Source: Saururus chinensis (Eukaryota; Streptophyta; Magnoliopsida; Piperales; Saururaceae). From it: DNA of 64,000 nucleotides. The notes beneath the pieces are model-generated. The model worked only from the letters and a program-made list of their open reading frames with translations. It had not been told where the DNA came from and did no database searches. The stretch covers positions 38,671,709 through 38,735,708 of the forward strand of contig CP141146.1 of assembly GCA_035235625.1 (NCBI GenBank), written 5' to 3'. A program made the translations under genes and the position numbers. How positions within the stretch are numbered: position 1 is the first letter of the stretch; each line of letters starts with the position of its first letter. Below are positions 25,858-35,766 of the stretch, in pieces.

Positions 25858-26169
25858 TCCCCATAACACCAGTCGCAAAACATGGAGAAGGGAGAAGCAT
25901 CACAGGCCCCAAAATAGCGCGGCCCCGGCACTCAAGCAACGGTGGATAGGGGGATGCGTGTCCCACAGCCCCCCCTGCACTTTGGCACCCTTGACCACGC
26001 TGGCGAAGGGAGGTGACATACCTGGGATATACGAGGCCCGCCAGGTGTTTAGGAAAATGCCTCAATGGTGATGCCCCCTAGAAACTGTTCTTGAAGATGG
26101 AGGACAACTGGGAGGAGTACCCAGGGCCTCGTGGAGGGCCACAGGGAGTAGCGGAGCCTTGATTGGCTT

Positions 26170-26683
26170 GCCTATAGTTTCCCTGCTACAATGGGGATGA
26201 CGACCCAGTGGAATGGCTGTACAAGGATGAAAGTTTTTTGCCTACCAAGGAACACATTCGGAAGCTGAGCGGCTGCACATAGTGGCCTTCCACCTCGATG
26301 GGGAAGCTTCGATTTGGTTCCAGAGTTTTGAAAAGGAGGTGCACTACCCCACTTGGGCCGCCTTCTTTGACAAGCTCTGCTTTCAGTTTGGCCCAAATGA
26401 GTTCCAGGACTTCAATAAGATGTTATCCACACTGCGCCAAACCACCACCGTCTGGGCCTATTACACAAAGTTCATAAAGGTGGCCAACCACCTTCCAAAC
26501 TGGCTGGTGGCGGCCTTGGTGGGCACGTTCAAGAGAGGTCTCAACCCAAGATTTCGGAGGAGATGCACCACTTTCCATGCTCCACCATGCGGGGCATCAT
26601 GCGCCATGCATGAATTGAGGAGGAGAAGTTGGCCCGGCAGTGACGAGGGGGGCGGCTTGGGCCTTTCCCCAGTCTGCTATTAG
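26170..26683 (+). pseudogene. Ty3/gypsy gag remnant
   Basis: The frame reads YNGDDDPVEWLYKDE, an in-frame stop near 26279, then VAFHLDGEASIWFQSFEKE, then WAAFFDKLCFQFGPNEFQD. This is the typical gag pattern of plant gypsy elements (F-x-G-x-D-P-x-x-W, then A-F-H-L-x-G-x-A). After about 26570 the frame shifts. A zinc-knuckle remnant at 26800-26865 reads FRCDEKFVLGHCC: the first Cys of the usual C-x2-C is Tyr, and the H-x-C end is altered. Confidence 0.75.
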
Positions 26684-26916
26684 CGCAAACTCCCCTGCTG
26701 CCCCGGCCAGCAGCCCACTAGCCGGCCGCCCTGGCCAGCAGCCCGCTCAGGCCGAAAATGTTGTTTGTCGTCTCACACCGGCATAGATGGAGGAACGCCG
26801 GTCTAAGGGTCTCTACTTCCGCTGCGATGAGAAGTTTGTCCTGGGTCACTGTTGTTCCATCAAGGGCAGCCTCCTCTTGGAGGAGGTTGACGAAGAGGAA
26901 GAGGTGGCTGATATGA

Positions 26917-27710
26917 GTGACTCGTCCCACCATGACAACGTGCTGCCCGAGATCTCTGTCCATGCCTTTTCTGGGGCGTTTACTCCACGTACAATGTGAG
27001 TTCAGGCCACCTCAAGTGGCCATCCTGATCGACAACGGTTTCACTCACAACTTTATTAACGACAAGGTAGCCCAATGGTTGGGCTGCTTCATGTCGGATT
27101 CGAAGCCCTTCGATGTGTTGATTGGCGACGGAAAGCATCTCAGGAGCGCCGGGGTATGTGAGCAGGCCACACTCTCCATCAAAGGCCACACACTTGTTAC
27201 CAACCGCTTCTTGCTGCCTATGAAAGGGGTGCATGTGGTGCTCGGAGTACAGTGGTTCCAAGAGCTTGGGGACGTAGTTTGGAACTTCAGAGACATGGTG
27301 ATGGGCTTCGAGATTCAGGGGCAGCGGGTTCGGCTTAAAGGATCCCAACCGGACACCCTCCTCTCAGCCCAGTCGGCAATTTCTTTCTTCTGGTTTGCGC
27401 CCCAAGGGTTCCTCTTGCAGCAGCAGGCAATAGTCGAGGTGCGTCAGGATGAGCCACCTCTAGATCTTCTTGAGTTATTGGAGGAGCATTGGGACATGTT
27501 TGCTGAACCGACGGGTCTTCCTCCAGTGCAGCCGCATGACCACCATATTCCCATCATTTCAGGTGCAGCACCGGCCAATGTCCGCCCATACCGCTATCCT
27601 CACATCCAGAAGTCCGAGATAGAGCATCTCGTGGCTGACATGCTCCAGTTCGGTATCATCCGCCCTAGCACAAGTTCCTACTCGATCGTCCCCGGTGTTG
27701 CTAATTCGAA
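26917..27710 (+). pseudogene. Ty3/gypsy protease and linker remnant
   Basis: One open frame of nearly 300 codons. VAILIDNGFTHNFI near residue 35 is the aspartic protease active site; the normal Asp-Ser/Thr-Gly triad is Asp-Asn-Gly, which should inactivate it. Further on, GVHVVLGVQWFQELGDVVWNF is the usual LG-x-QWL segment. HHIPIISGAAPANVRPYRYP is the pol linker leading into the reverse transcriptase. The frame is lost near 27700, just before the first reverse transcriptase block. Confidence 0.8.
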
Positions 27711-28056
27711 AAAAAGATGGTACATGGTGGTTTTGTGTGGACTACTGTGCCTTGAATGCCATCACTATCAAAGACAAGTATCCCATACCCATGATCGAGG
27801 AGCTTCTAGATGATTTGGCTAGTGCACAGGTCTTCAGCAAACTCAACCTTCGATCGGGTTACCATCAGATTCGGGTGCAGCCAGCTGATGTTCACAAGAC
27901 CGCATTCCGAACTCATGACGACCATTTCAAGTTTCTCATCATGCCATTTTCAAAGCCTCATGAACGATCTCTTCAGGCCTTACCTCCACCGCTACATATT
28001 GGTATTCTTTGATGACATCCTTGTTTACAGCCAGTCGGTGGAGCATTTGGAGTGAC
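27695..28056 (+). pseudogene. Ty3/gypsy reverse transcriptase remnant
   Basis: [20 protein letters not shown] and [16 protein letters not shown] are conserved blocks of the gypsy reverse transcriptase. The catalytic FDDILVYS follows at about 28007-28030, but in another frame. A short deletion near 27946 removes the segment usually found between MPFG and QSLMN. A second, larger deletion near 28054 removes the thumb-side segment before the YLGHVIS-type block. Confidence 0.85.
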
Positions 28057-28079
28057 ATATCATCTCGCGGGATAGTGTT

Positions 28080-28600
28080 GACATGGACCAGTCAAAGGTT
28101 GCAGCCATGCTCTTGTGGCGACAGCCCACCAATGTTTGGTGCTGCGAGGTTTTCTGGGCCTCACTGGCTATTATAGGTGGTTCATCAGCAGGTATGGGGA
28201 GATGGCTCGACCCTTACAGCGCTTCTCAAGAAGGGGACATTCGATTGGAATGAAGTGGCCCAAGCAGCATTTGAGGAGCTGAAGCAGGCTATGGCATCGG
28301 CCTCTGTGCTGATCTTACCCGATTTCAGTCGGCCCTTCGTGGTGGAAACAGATGCTTCGAAGACGGGTCTAGGGGTAGTTCTACTACAGGATGAGCTCCC
28401 CATTGCCTACTTCAACAAGGCTTTGATCGGATGCTCTTTGTCCTTGTCCATTTATGAAAAGGAGATGCTATCTATTGTCCTCGCCGTCAACAAGTGGTGG
28501 CCTTATTTACTTGGCCGCCGGTTCTTGATTCGCACTGACCACCAGCCTCTGAAATACTTCCTCGAGCGGCGGGTGTCCACTCCCTCTCAACAGTTGTGAG
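28080..28600 (+). pseudogene. Ty3/gypsy RNase H remnant
   Basis: LRGFLGLTGYYRWF (about 28142-28184) joins the reverse transcriptase to RNase H. The core acidic residues are still visible: VVETDASKTGLGVVL, YEKEMLSIVLAVNKWW and FLIRTDHQPLKYFLERR. The frame ends at TGA near 28598, where the family has Trp (SQQ-x-W-L-S-K), consistent with a TGG to TGA transition. Confidence 0.85.
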
Positions 28601-29690
28601 TCAGTAAGTTACTTGGCTATGATTATGGGGTTGTGTACAAGAAAAGATTGGAAAACACGGTGGCTGATGCACTGTCTCGCAGCTCTACCCCGGGATCGTG
28701 CTTGGCCATTTCTCCTCTGTCCTGCCCTTTCATTGATGAGTTGAGGCGGGCATACTTGGATGATTCTCAGACGCAAACACTAATTACAGCTCTCCAGGCG
28801 AACCGAACTACTTATCCTTTCTTTGTGTGGTGGGATGACCTACTCTTTTGGAAGGACCGCCTTTGGGTTCCAGATGTTGATGATCTTCCCAGGCGAGTTC
28901 TCTCCCACTTCCATGACAACCCAATAGCCGGTCATGAGGGCGCATTTCGCACTTATAAGCAGGTCAGCCAGAGTTTTTTGTGGCATGGTATTCAACATGC
29001 AATCCAGGAGTATGTGGCCGCTTGTGATGTCTGTTAGAGGGCTAAGGCTGCCACCACCTCTCCTGCAGGTTTGCTTCAGCCCTTACATATCCCTGATAAG
29101 GTTTGGGAGGATGTTTCAATGGATTTCGTGGAGGCCTTGCCCTTGGTGCAAGGCAAGACGGTGATTAGGGTGGCGGTGGGCCAGTTATGCAAGTACGCTC
29201 ACTTTTGCGCTCTGGGACACCCATTCACCACCAATACAGTGGCAAAGCTCTATGTCTGGGTGGTCGCCAAACTACACGGCATGCCCCGCACTATTGTCTC
29301 CAATCATGACCAAATCTTTATATCTCAGTTTTGGCAAGAGTTCTTCACTTTACAAGGCACTTCTCTCCACATGAGCACCGCTTATTACCCTCAAACAGAT
29401 GGCCAGACCAAGGTGGTCAACCAATGCTTAGAGCAGTATCTCCGTTGTTTCACGATGTCTCAACCCCACCAATGGCTTCAGCTTCTTCCCCGGGCAGAGT
29501 GGTGCTATAATACTGCCTATCACACTCGTGCCGGTTTCACTCCTTTCAAGGTGTTGTATGGCCGTCCACCCCCGACCGTGTTGTCTTATGTCCCTCATTG
29601 CTCCTCTGTGGCTGAGGTGAACTACATGCTCCAGACACAGGATGAGGTTCTTCGCCAGCTCAAGGTGAACTTGTCCTCTGCTTAGAACCG
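28600..29690 (+). pseudogene. Ty3/gypsy integrase remnant
   Basis: The zinc-binding region is present as HEGAFRTYKQVSQSFLWHGI, then CDVC, followed by a TAG stop at about 29035 where the family has Gln. The catalytic core retains the first Asp (SMDFVEALP, near 29120). The second Asp is Asn (IVSNHDQIF, near 29301) and the Glu is Lys (QTDGQTKVVN, near 29410). Both changes fit G-to-A transitions. A further TAG at about 29683 replaces a usual Gln in the AQNR segment. Confidence 0.85.
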
Positions 29691-30189
29691 GATAAAGCAG
29701 ATCTATGATGGTCATCACAATGACCGGGAGTTCGAGGTGGGTGACTTGGTTTATGTCTCTTTTCTTCCTCAGTGCCTGACATCCTTGTTTCAGCTTGAGC
29801 ACTCCAAGCTCGCCCCCAGTTTCCATGGTCCCTATGCCGTGGAGGAGCGTATCGGCCCGGTGGCTTATCGTCTTGCTCTACCGCTTGGTTCTTTAGTTCA
29901 TCCTATGTTCCATGTCTCCCATCTCTGTCGCTATGTGAGGGACGCTTCCCTCGCTACTAATGCTCCACCACCTCCTTTGATGGGACCGATTCCACCTGCA
30001 TATCCAGGTCCGGCCTCGGTCAATGATAAGCGTTAGGTCTGCCATTCGGGTCGCATCATTACAAAGGTTTTGATTTCTTCACAGGGCCAACCACTTGAGG
30101 ATGCCACCTAGAAGCTGAGGATGGGTTCATGACTCATTATCTGGCTTGGTCGCCTTGAGGACAAGGCGAATAGTGGAAGCGTGGTGGAG
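29690..30189 (+). pseudogene. Ty3/gypsy integrase C-terminus and polypurine tract region
   Basis: NRIKQIYDGHHNDREFEVGD and LVHPMFHVSHLCRYV are the usual C-terminal blocks after integrase. QGQPLEDAT followed by TAG at about 30109 resembles a chromodomain-type WQG-x-P-x-E-D-A-T-W segment with Trp changed to stop. A purine-rich segment (GGAAGCGTGGTGGAG, about 30174-30188) directly precedes the LTR and fits a polypurine tract. Confidence 0.65.
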
Positions 30190-30538
30190 TGTTGTGCACG
30201 ATTATCAGACTATTTTATTTCCTTGTTATTCTAGGCATTAGGCTATTTTCTTATGTATTAGTTTGATATTTTATTATGTTATTGGATGATGAATTGTCAT
30301 TGGACTAGCTAGTGGCCCCGGGATAGCCTAGTCCACTAGCTGACGTGCTTCCCGAGGAGAGTGGGTCATGTCTGGCACGACTTCCTAGGGGAGTGGTCAT
30401 CTCCCTATATGGGTCGACCCTTCTCTTTTGTTTCAGTTATGCAATTGATTATTTAGGACCTCTCCCCTTTCTTCCTCTTCTCTCCCCATTTACTGTTGAG
30501 CATTCCAGGTACTACTTGTGCCCACATCGGGTACAACA
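30190..30538 (+). repeat. 3' LTR of the gypsy element (349 bp)
   Basis: It starts TGTTGTGCACG directly after the polypurine tract and ends GTACAACA, so the termini are TG...CA with short inverted ends. From 30539 the sequence matches LINE copy B near 49378, which shows that the gypsy element had inserted into LINE sequence. No 5' LTR is available for comparison. Confidence 0.7.
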
Positions 30539-33500
30539 GTTTAGTTCCTTATGACTATGAGTTGATGAGAAAATGCCTAATACATCTGCTTCCATTCCTT
30601 GCGAGACTTCCTTTGCTCCACCCTCATCCCGTCGTGGTGAACAAGTGATTGATTCTAACATCAATCTCTCTAAAAATATAATGCAAATAATTTAATTCTT
30701 AGTGGCTAACTTTTTGTGCATTTATCAAATGCTTTAAATAAATGTGGTGTTATTTTTTATGGTGACTCTTCTTTTCTATAGTCCTCTTGTAACACTAAAT
30801 CATCTTCTCTAAAGAAAAATATAGATAATTCTCATGATTCACTTGCATTATTACCTACCTTTCATATAGATGACTTGGTTGAAGTGAGTAGTAAAAACTC
30901 CATGGAAAAATAGAAAAAAACAATGAGAAAGACTCAAATTAATGCTACGTATTCAAATAGGAAACTCAAATGTGGCCTTGGTCGAAGCCAAAATTCTTTA
31001 TCTTTTTTATGAGTTTAGTTTCTTGGAGTACCTATGGATTAAACCACCTAATTAAGGTTTCTTCTATATCTACCTTAATTAGGAATCACTCTATAGGTAT
31101 TATTGGTCATGATGAGAACTCGGTTAAAGAGTTAAAGGCTAAGAACAATCAGATTTCTATCAATTCAATCTAGTCTTTCATTGATAATTATTAATCTTTA
31201 TCCTCTACAAGAATTTGGATTGGTTGGAGTCCCTCTTTATATTCTATCAGAAAAGTTGAAGGGGGCAGTTAGTTTATTCATTATATTATCATCAGATTGT
31301 CAAATAACTTCTACTTTGAGTGTACTTTTGTCTATGCAGGCAATCTCTTATATGACCATTGTTATCTCTTGAATTGGATTGGGTACCAATCTACAATCAC
31401 TTCTATTCCCTGGCTTCTTATCGGTGATTTTAATCCCGTTTTCTGTCCTAGGGGAAAAATTTGGTTGCAACATTGTATCTTCTTCACACTTATATGAAAC
31501 CAATAGAAGTGTTCATCATGTAGGATTATTAGAGATTAATCTCGATTCTTCATTCAAGATTAATTTGTGCATTAATCTCACCAATTAACCTTGTACAAGT
31601 CACAAAAGAATTTTCTAAAAAAATGACAAAGCTTTTTGTAATATGGGATGAATTCACAAATATTTAGGAAGGGTAGTGCGATGCCTTTTTCTAGATGTGT
31701 TTGATCATTGCCCCTTATTAGTTAAAACTAATCTTCCTTTTCTTTTAGGAAAAAAACCTTTTAGATTTTTTAATTGTTGGATGAGTCTTGATTGTTTCTG
31801 AGATTTAGTTTCCTCTTCTAGGAGTGTAGAAGTTCATGGCAATCCATTTTTTATTAAGGTTCAAAAATGAATCTCCTTGGAAATATTTATAAACTATTTG
31901 ATGAAGCTAAGGAGTCTCTTCAACATTGGTAACTTCTAATTAAGGATGATGCTTTTAATGATATTTACATTACAGAGAAATCTAAGGAACTTTCCATAGA
32001 ATAATCCATTTTTAGGCAAAAATCTAGAGTTAAATGGTTATAGGAAGGAGATAGTTGTACAAAGTTCTTTCACACTTGTATCCAAAAATACTTCACATAA
32101 TTTTATCCATTCTTTGTGTGGATTTTGCAGGCAATAAATCGGACACATCTCATGCCAGTGGTAAGGAGGCTACTAATTTTCATTAGGGTTCATTCACTCC
32201 TTCCTCCTCTTCTACTATAAGAACTTCTTTTATCAAGGCTCACCTTACCATTGACTAGGCCAATTCCCTAATTATTCAGGGTGAAGTTTATCCAACTGTT
32301 ACCTCCTCTCAAACAAAAAAAGCTCGAGGTCTGGATAGTTATTCGTAGGACTTTTTTGAGAGATATTAGGATATCATTGGTGTTGATTTCTATAAGGTTG
32401 CCCTATATGTTTCCAACTCTTGTAGAATGTTAAGAGGCTTAAATAGCACCTTCTTAACTCTTATTACAAAAGAAAAAGGTGCAAGCTTTTTTGATAAATT
32501 TTGGCCTATCTCCATGCAATTGCCTTTAAATTTTTTTACAAAGATCATGGTAAACAGGTTTTCTAGAGTGCTTCCTTCCATTATCAGTGATAATCTGTAA
32601 TACCCCATTTTTCCAATTACGTCTAACCAAGAAGATTAGAGGTAATTAGTATATTTTTTGATAAATTATAGAGGGTTTCAGAGGTTGAAACCTTCGTATA
32701 TGAGTAGAGCTCAAAGAAACAATCATAGCAAATTAAAGAATGTGGACCGGAAGTTATGACCTCAGGAAACATATAATATAGGTAGGATATACTGCTTTAA
32801 GTGAATCATTATCGAAGGGCTCGTCAATAAGAGTCCAACAGTACCAAGAACATTGTACCTCTCACACACAGATGATGGTTTCTAGCTTAAGGAAAGAAAA
32901 TTTTTTATTAGAGATGTTCTGGACCCTGGCTCGGGTTAGGGCATTACATAATCAAACTGCTTTTTTAAAAGGTAGGCTTATCTCTAATAATATCCTTCCT
33001 ATTTGTGACCTGCTTCACAATTATCACAGTAAGAGACGTTTTAAAGAGCTTTGTATTAAAGTGGATCCCAAAAAAACTTATGACAATGTGCATTGGGATT
33101 TAATTTTTCACGCTCTATTAAATATTAGTTACCCTTCCATTTGGATTTCTAAAATAAAAGAGAGTATTTTAATTGCCTCTTGTAGTGTTCTTATTAATGG
33201 ATCTAACTATTGCTTCTTTCCAAGTAAATATGGTTTTTGCCGGGCTATCCTTTATCTCCTTTTTTGTTTGTCCTAGTTATGCAAGTTTTCACTGATATCC
33301 TCATAGACTATCATTCTAAAGGCCACGTCAATATTCCTAATCACATGAATACTATTGGAGTTTCTCATTTGTTTTCCACATATGATATCCTGCTATTTTC
33401 ACTAGCATCATATGCCACAACTATTGGTCTCAAGAAGGCTATTGATTTATTCTCCTAAATTAGTGGTCTTATGACTAATGAATCTAAAGAAAGCATGTTC

Positions 33501-34781
33501 TTCTCGGTGAGTTGTATTCAGAAGAATCCATTTCTTCAATTGTTTGGTTTCAAAGAAGGTACTCTCCCTATCTACTACTTGGGCCTTCCTCATTTTATAA
33601 GTAGGCTCCATGTCATGTGCTCTAAGATGATTGACCATTGTCATTTATCTTTGGCATGTTGGGAAAAAGAAATTACTCACTTATGCTTGGGGATTAGAGC
33701 TTCTGAAATATGTTATTTCTATCATACATATTTATTGGTCTCTCCATTTTATGCGTCCTTCTAGTGTCATCAAGAAATTAGAATCTTTAATGTCTAATTT
33801 TCTTTGGAGTAACTCTATTGATAGTCATAATTTTCATCTTCTTAGTTAGAAGAAAGTTTGTCTTTCTAAAGAGGAAGGAGGGCTAATTATTGATATAAGT
33901 GAAAGATTAGTGTATTATAGGATTATCCAAACATTTCTGGTGGCTTTTGCATGAGAAGGATTCTTTGTGGATCAAATGGATATTACATTTAGGGTTCCTC
34001 TATCTGGCATTGTAATGTTCCTTCATATTTTAATTATTCGAGGAATATCCACTCTCTTCATAGTATCATGATTGACTTTATTTTATATAAGATTAATAAT
34101 GGGAGGGATACTCTTTTTTGGTTGGATCCTTGGGTTGAAAATTTTATTCTTTTTCACAACTATGGTGAGCGCCTAGCTCATCAGATGGAGAATCATCAAC
34201 TTGTTTTTATCTCTGACTGCTTAATCAATAGTCATTGGAAGTGCTCTCAAAATATTAATTTGAGAAGTGATCATCTGCGTCATGTCATTGGAGATCATAT
34301 TCCTATTCTCAATCAAGATGATGATGTAGTCAAATGGAAGCCAAATTTCTCAAGTAAATTTTCAACAAAATTTGCCTATAGGGTTCTATCCAAGCACATG
34401 TCTATGCTAAAATGGACTAACCTTATTTGATTTAAACATCATATTCCTCATCATTCCTTTATATGTTGGTTAATGTTACATGGTCGTCAATAGATGTATT
34501 CTTTGCAAGGTAGATCTTGAAACGGAAAACCACATGTTCTTTGCAATCATTCTCAACATGCTCTTCAGTTCATTCACTTTTTTAGTCATTTTATTCCTAA
34601 CTTAGGTGTGCTATTAAAGTTGTTCATAAATTGTGCCGTTTATTTCTTATGGAGAGAAAGAAATAATTATATCTTCAAGAATGAAAGTAATCACAAAGGA
34701 TCTTTTTATGTACAGTGTGAAAGTTACTGCTTATGTCAGTGTGAACTCTCATTTTCTAATATTGTTGGCGAATTTCCTTTT
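30539..34781 (+). mobile_element. L1-type LINE remnant, copy A
   Basis: Parallel to 49378-53306. The endonuclease-like part includes the LIGDFNPVF motif near 31415. The reverse transcriptase part includes NQTAFLKGRLISNNIL (32950-33000), DPKKTYDNVHWDLIF, and a SHLFSTYDILLFS block where plant L1 elements have F/YADD. A zf-RVT-like ILCKVDLETENHMFF region sits near 34496-34542. Many stops and frameshifts mean it is dead. Small deletions relative to copy B occur near 34480 and 34545; copy B in turn lacks about 70 bp corresponding to 34085-34155. A solo LTR and a MITE interrupt or bound it. Confidence 0.85.
32596..32948. mobile_element. Solo LTR, 353 bp, with 5 bp target duplication TAATC
   Basis: The insert begins TGTAATACCCC and ends GGGCATTACA, giving TG...CA termini with imperfect inverted ends. 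TAATC precedes it (32591-32595) and is repeated after it (32949-32953). Copy B of the LINE has the uninterrupted site GATAATCAAACTGC at about 51447-51460. Length, termini and 5 bp duplication together fit a solo LTR of a retrotransposon. Confidence 0.85.
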
Positions 34782-35577
34782 GAACGCGTCTATTTCTCCC
34801 CCCCCTCCCCCCCCCTCCCCCCCCCAAAAATTGTTTAGAGCCCCTCACCACAAAAAAAATAACATGCATTTTTTTTACAACTCAATACCCCCCACACCCC
34901 CCTATAATTTTACTCATGCCACCCCAACACCCCAAAACTTCTAAAAGTTTTTTTGTAGGTGGTACCCTTTGCTAAATAAAATTGATTTGGATAGAGGCCT
35001 TTAAGTCCCCGTCAAATTTTGCATATTGTGACGGTGACCACCTCCAGCTAAGAGTTTCCATAAGTTTTTAAGTTTCGCGGTGGGTACCTCCCACCAAATA
35101 AAACTACATTATACAGAAAACAAAAGTCCCCGTCAATGTCTGCATATTGTGGCAGTGATCTCTCCCCACCAAAAACCATCAAGAAGTTTAAAAAATGTCT
35201 AAAGTTTTCTTGGCGGAAGATATTATCCATCAAATAAAACATATTTGCACGGAGACCATTCACCCTTGCATATTTTGGTGGTAACCACACCCCGTTAGAA
35301 GTTATTTAGAAGTTTTCCAGATAACCAACAAGACAAGGGGGGAGAAAAAAAAAACATAGAAGAGGAGCTACAAGTAAGGGGGAAGAAGAAAAATGATCGA
35401 GAAAGATGAGCCACAAACGACGGGGGGAGATGGAAGAACTCACGTTGGAGGATGAAGATTGGGAATGAGATAATGAAAGAGCATAAATAAAATTAAAATG
35501 AATAATAAAAAATAAGGGGGGTATTTAGTAATTTATTTAATTTTTTTTTTTATGAGGGAGGAGGGATAGCCGCGTTC
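34782..35577. mobile_element. Mutator-like MITE, 796 bp, with 9 bp target duplication
   Basis: TTTCCTTTT occurs directly before (34773-34781) and after (35578-35586) the insert. The ends are inverted: GAACGCGTCTATTTCTCC at the left, and a right end whose reverse complement is GAACGCGGCTATCCCTCC. A 9 bp duplication with G-starting inverted ends is typical of Mutator-like elements. Copy B has an empty site (TTTCTTTTT at about 53307-53315). There is no transposase. The inside carries three ~121-126 bp degenerate repeats marked by TGCATATT at about 35020, 35141 and 35267. Confidence 0.85.
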
Positions 35578-35766
35578 TTTCCTTTTATTAAAGAAAGATT
35601 GACATTTGTAATTTCTTTCTCTTGTACTGTTGACTGTGTTACCCTCTTACTTTAGTAAAAAAGAGATCACTCCCCCTTTACCTCTTAAAAAAAAGCTTAT
35701 GAGCACCTAACAAATTCTTATTTAATAAAGGTTTTTTCCATGAAATTTACTTTAAGCAACCTTACA
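35578..35766. other. 3' flank of BAHD copy A
   Basis: AT-rich sequence downstream of the BAHD stop codon (the gene is on the minus strand). On the minus strand an AATAAG word near 35720 could serve as a polyadenylation signal. Conserved with 53316-53537, except that copy B has about 40 bp more. Confidence 0.4.

Larger units (their letters stand above)
25858..30538 (+). mobile_element. Decayed Ty3/gypsy retrotransposon, 5'-truncated, with 3' LTR
   Basis: In order: gag, a CCHC-like knuckle, aspartic protease, reverse transcriptase, RNase H, integrase, a C-terminal region and a 3' LTR, all on the plus strand. There is no 5' LTR; the element starts abruptly at 25858 against the repeat array. At least four in-frame stops, two deletions and one or more frameshifts disable it. 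The domain order with integrase after RNase H fixes the Ty3/gypsy superfamily. A Reina/Tekay-like chromovirus lineage is possible, judging by the HVSHL-type tail, but is not resolved here. Confidence 0.9.

Noticed and set aside
26980-27348. Antisense frames over the gypsy protease and pol region (also 29428-29826)
   Set aside because: The opposite strand encodes recognisable gypsy domains; the antisense products match nothing.
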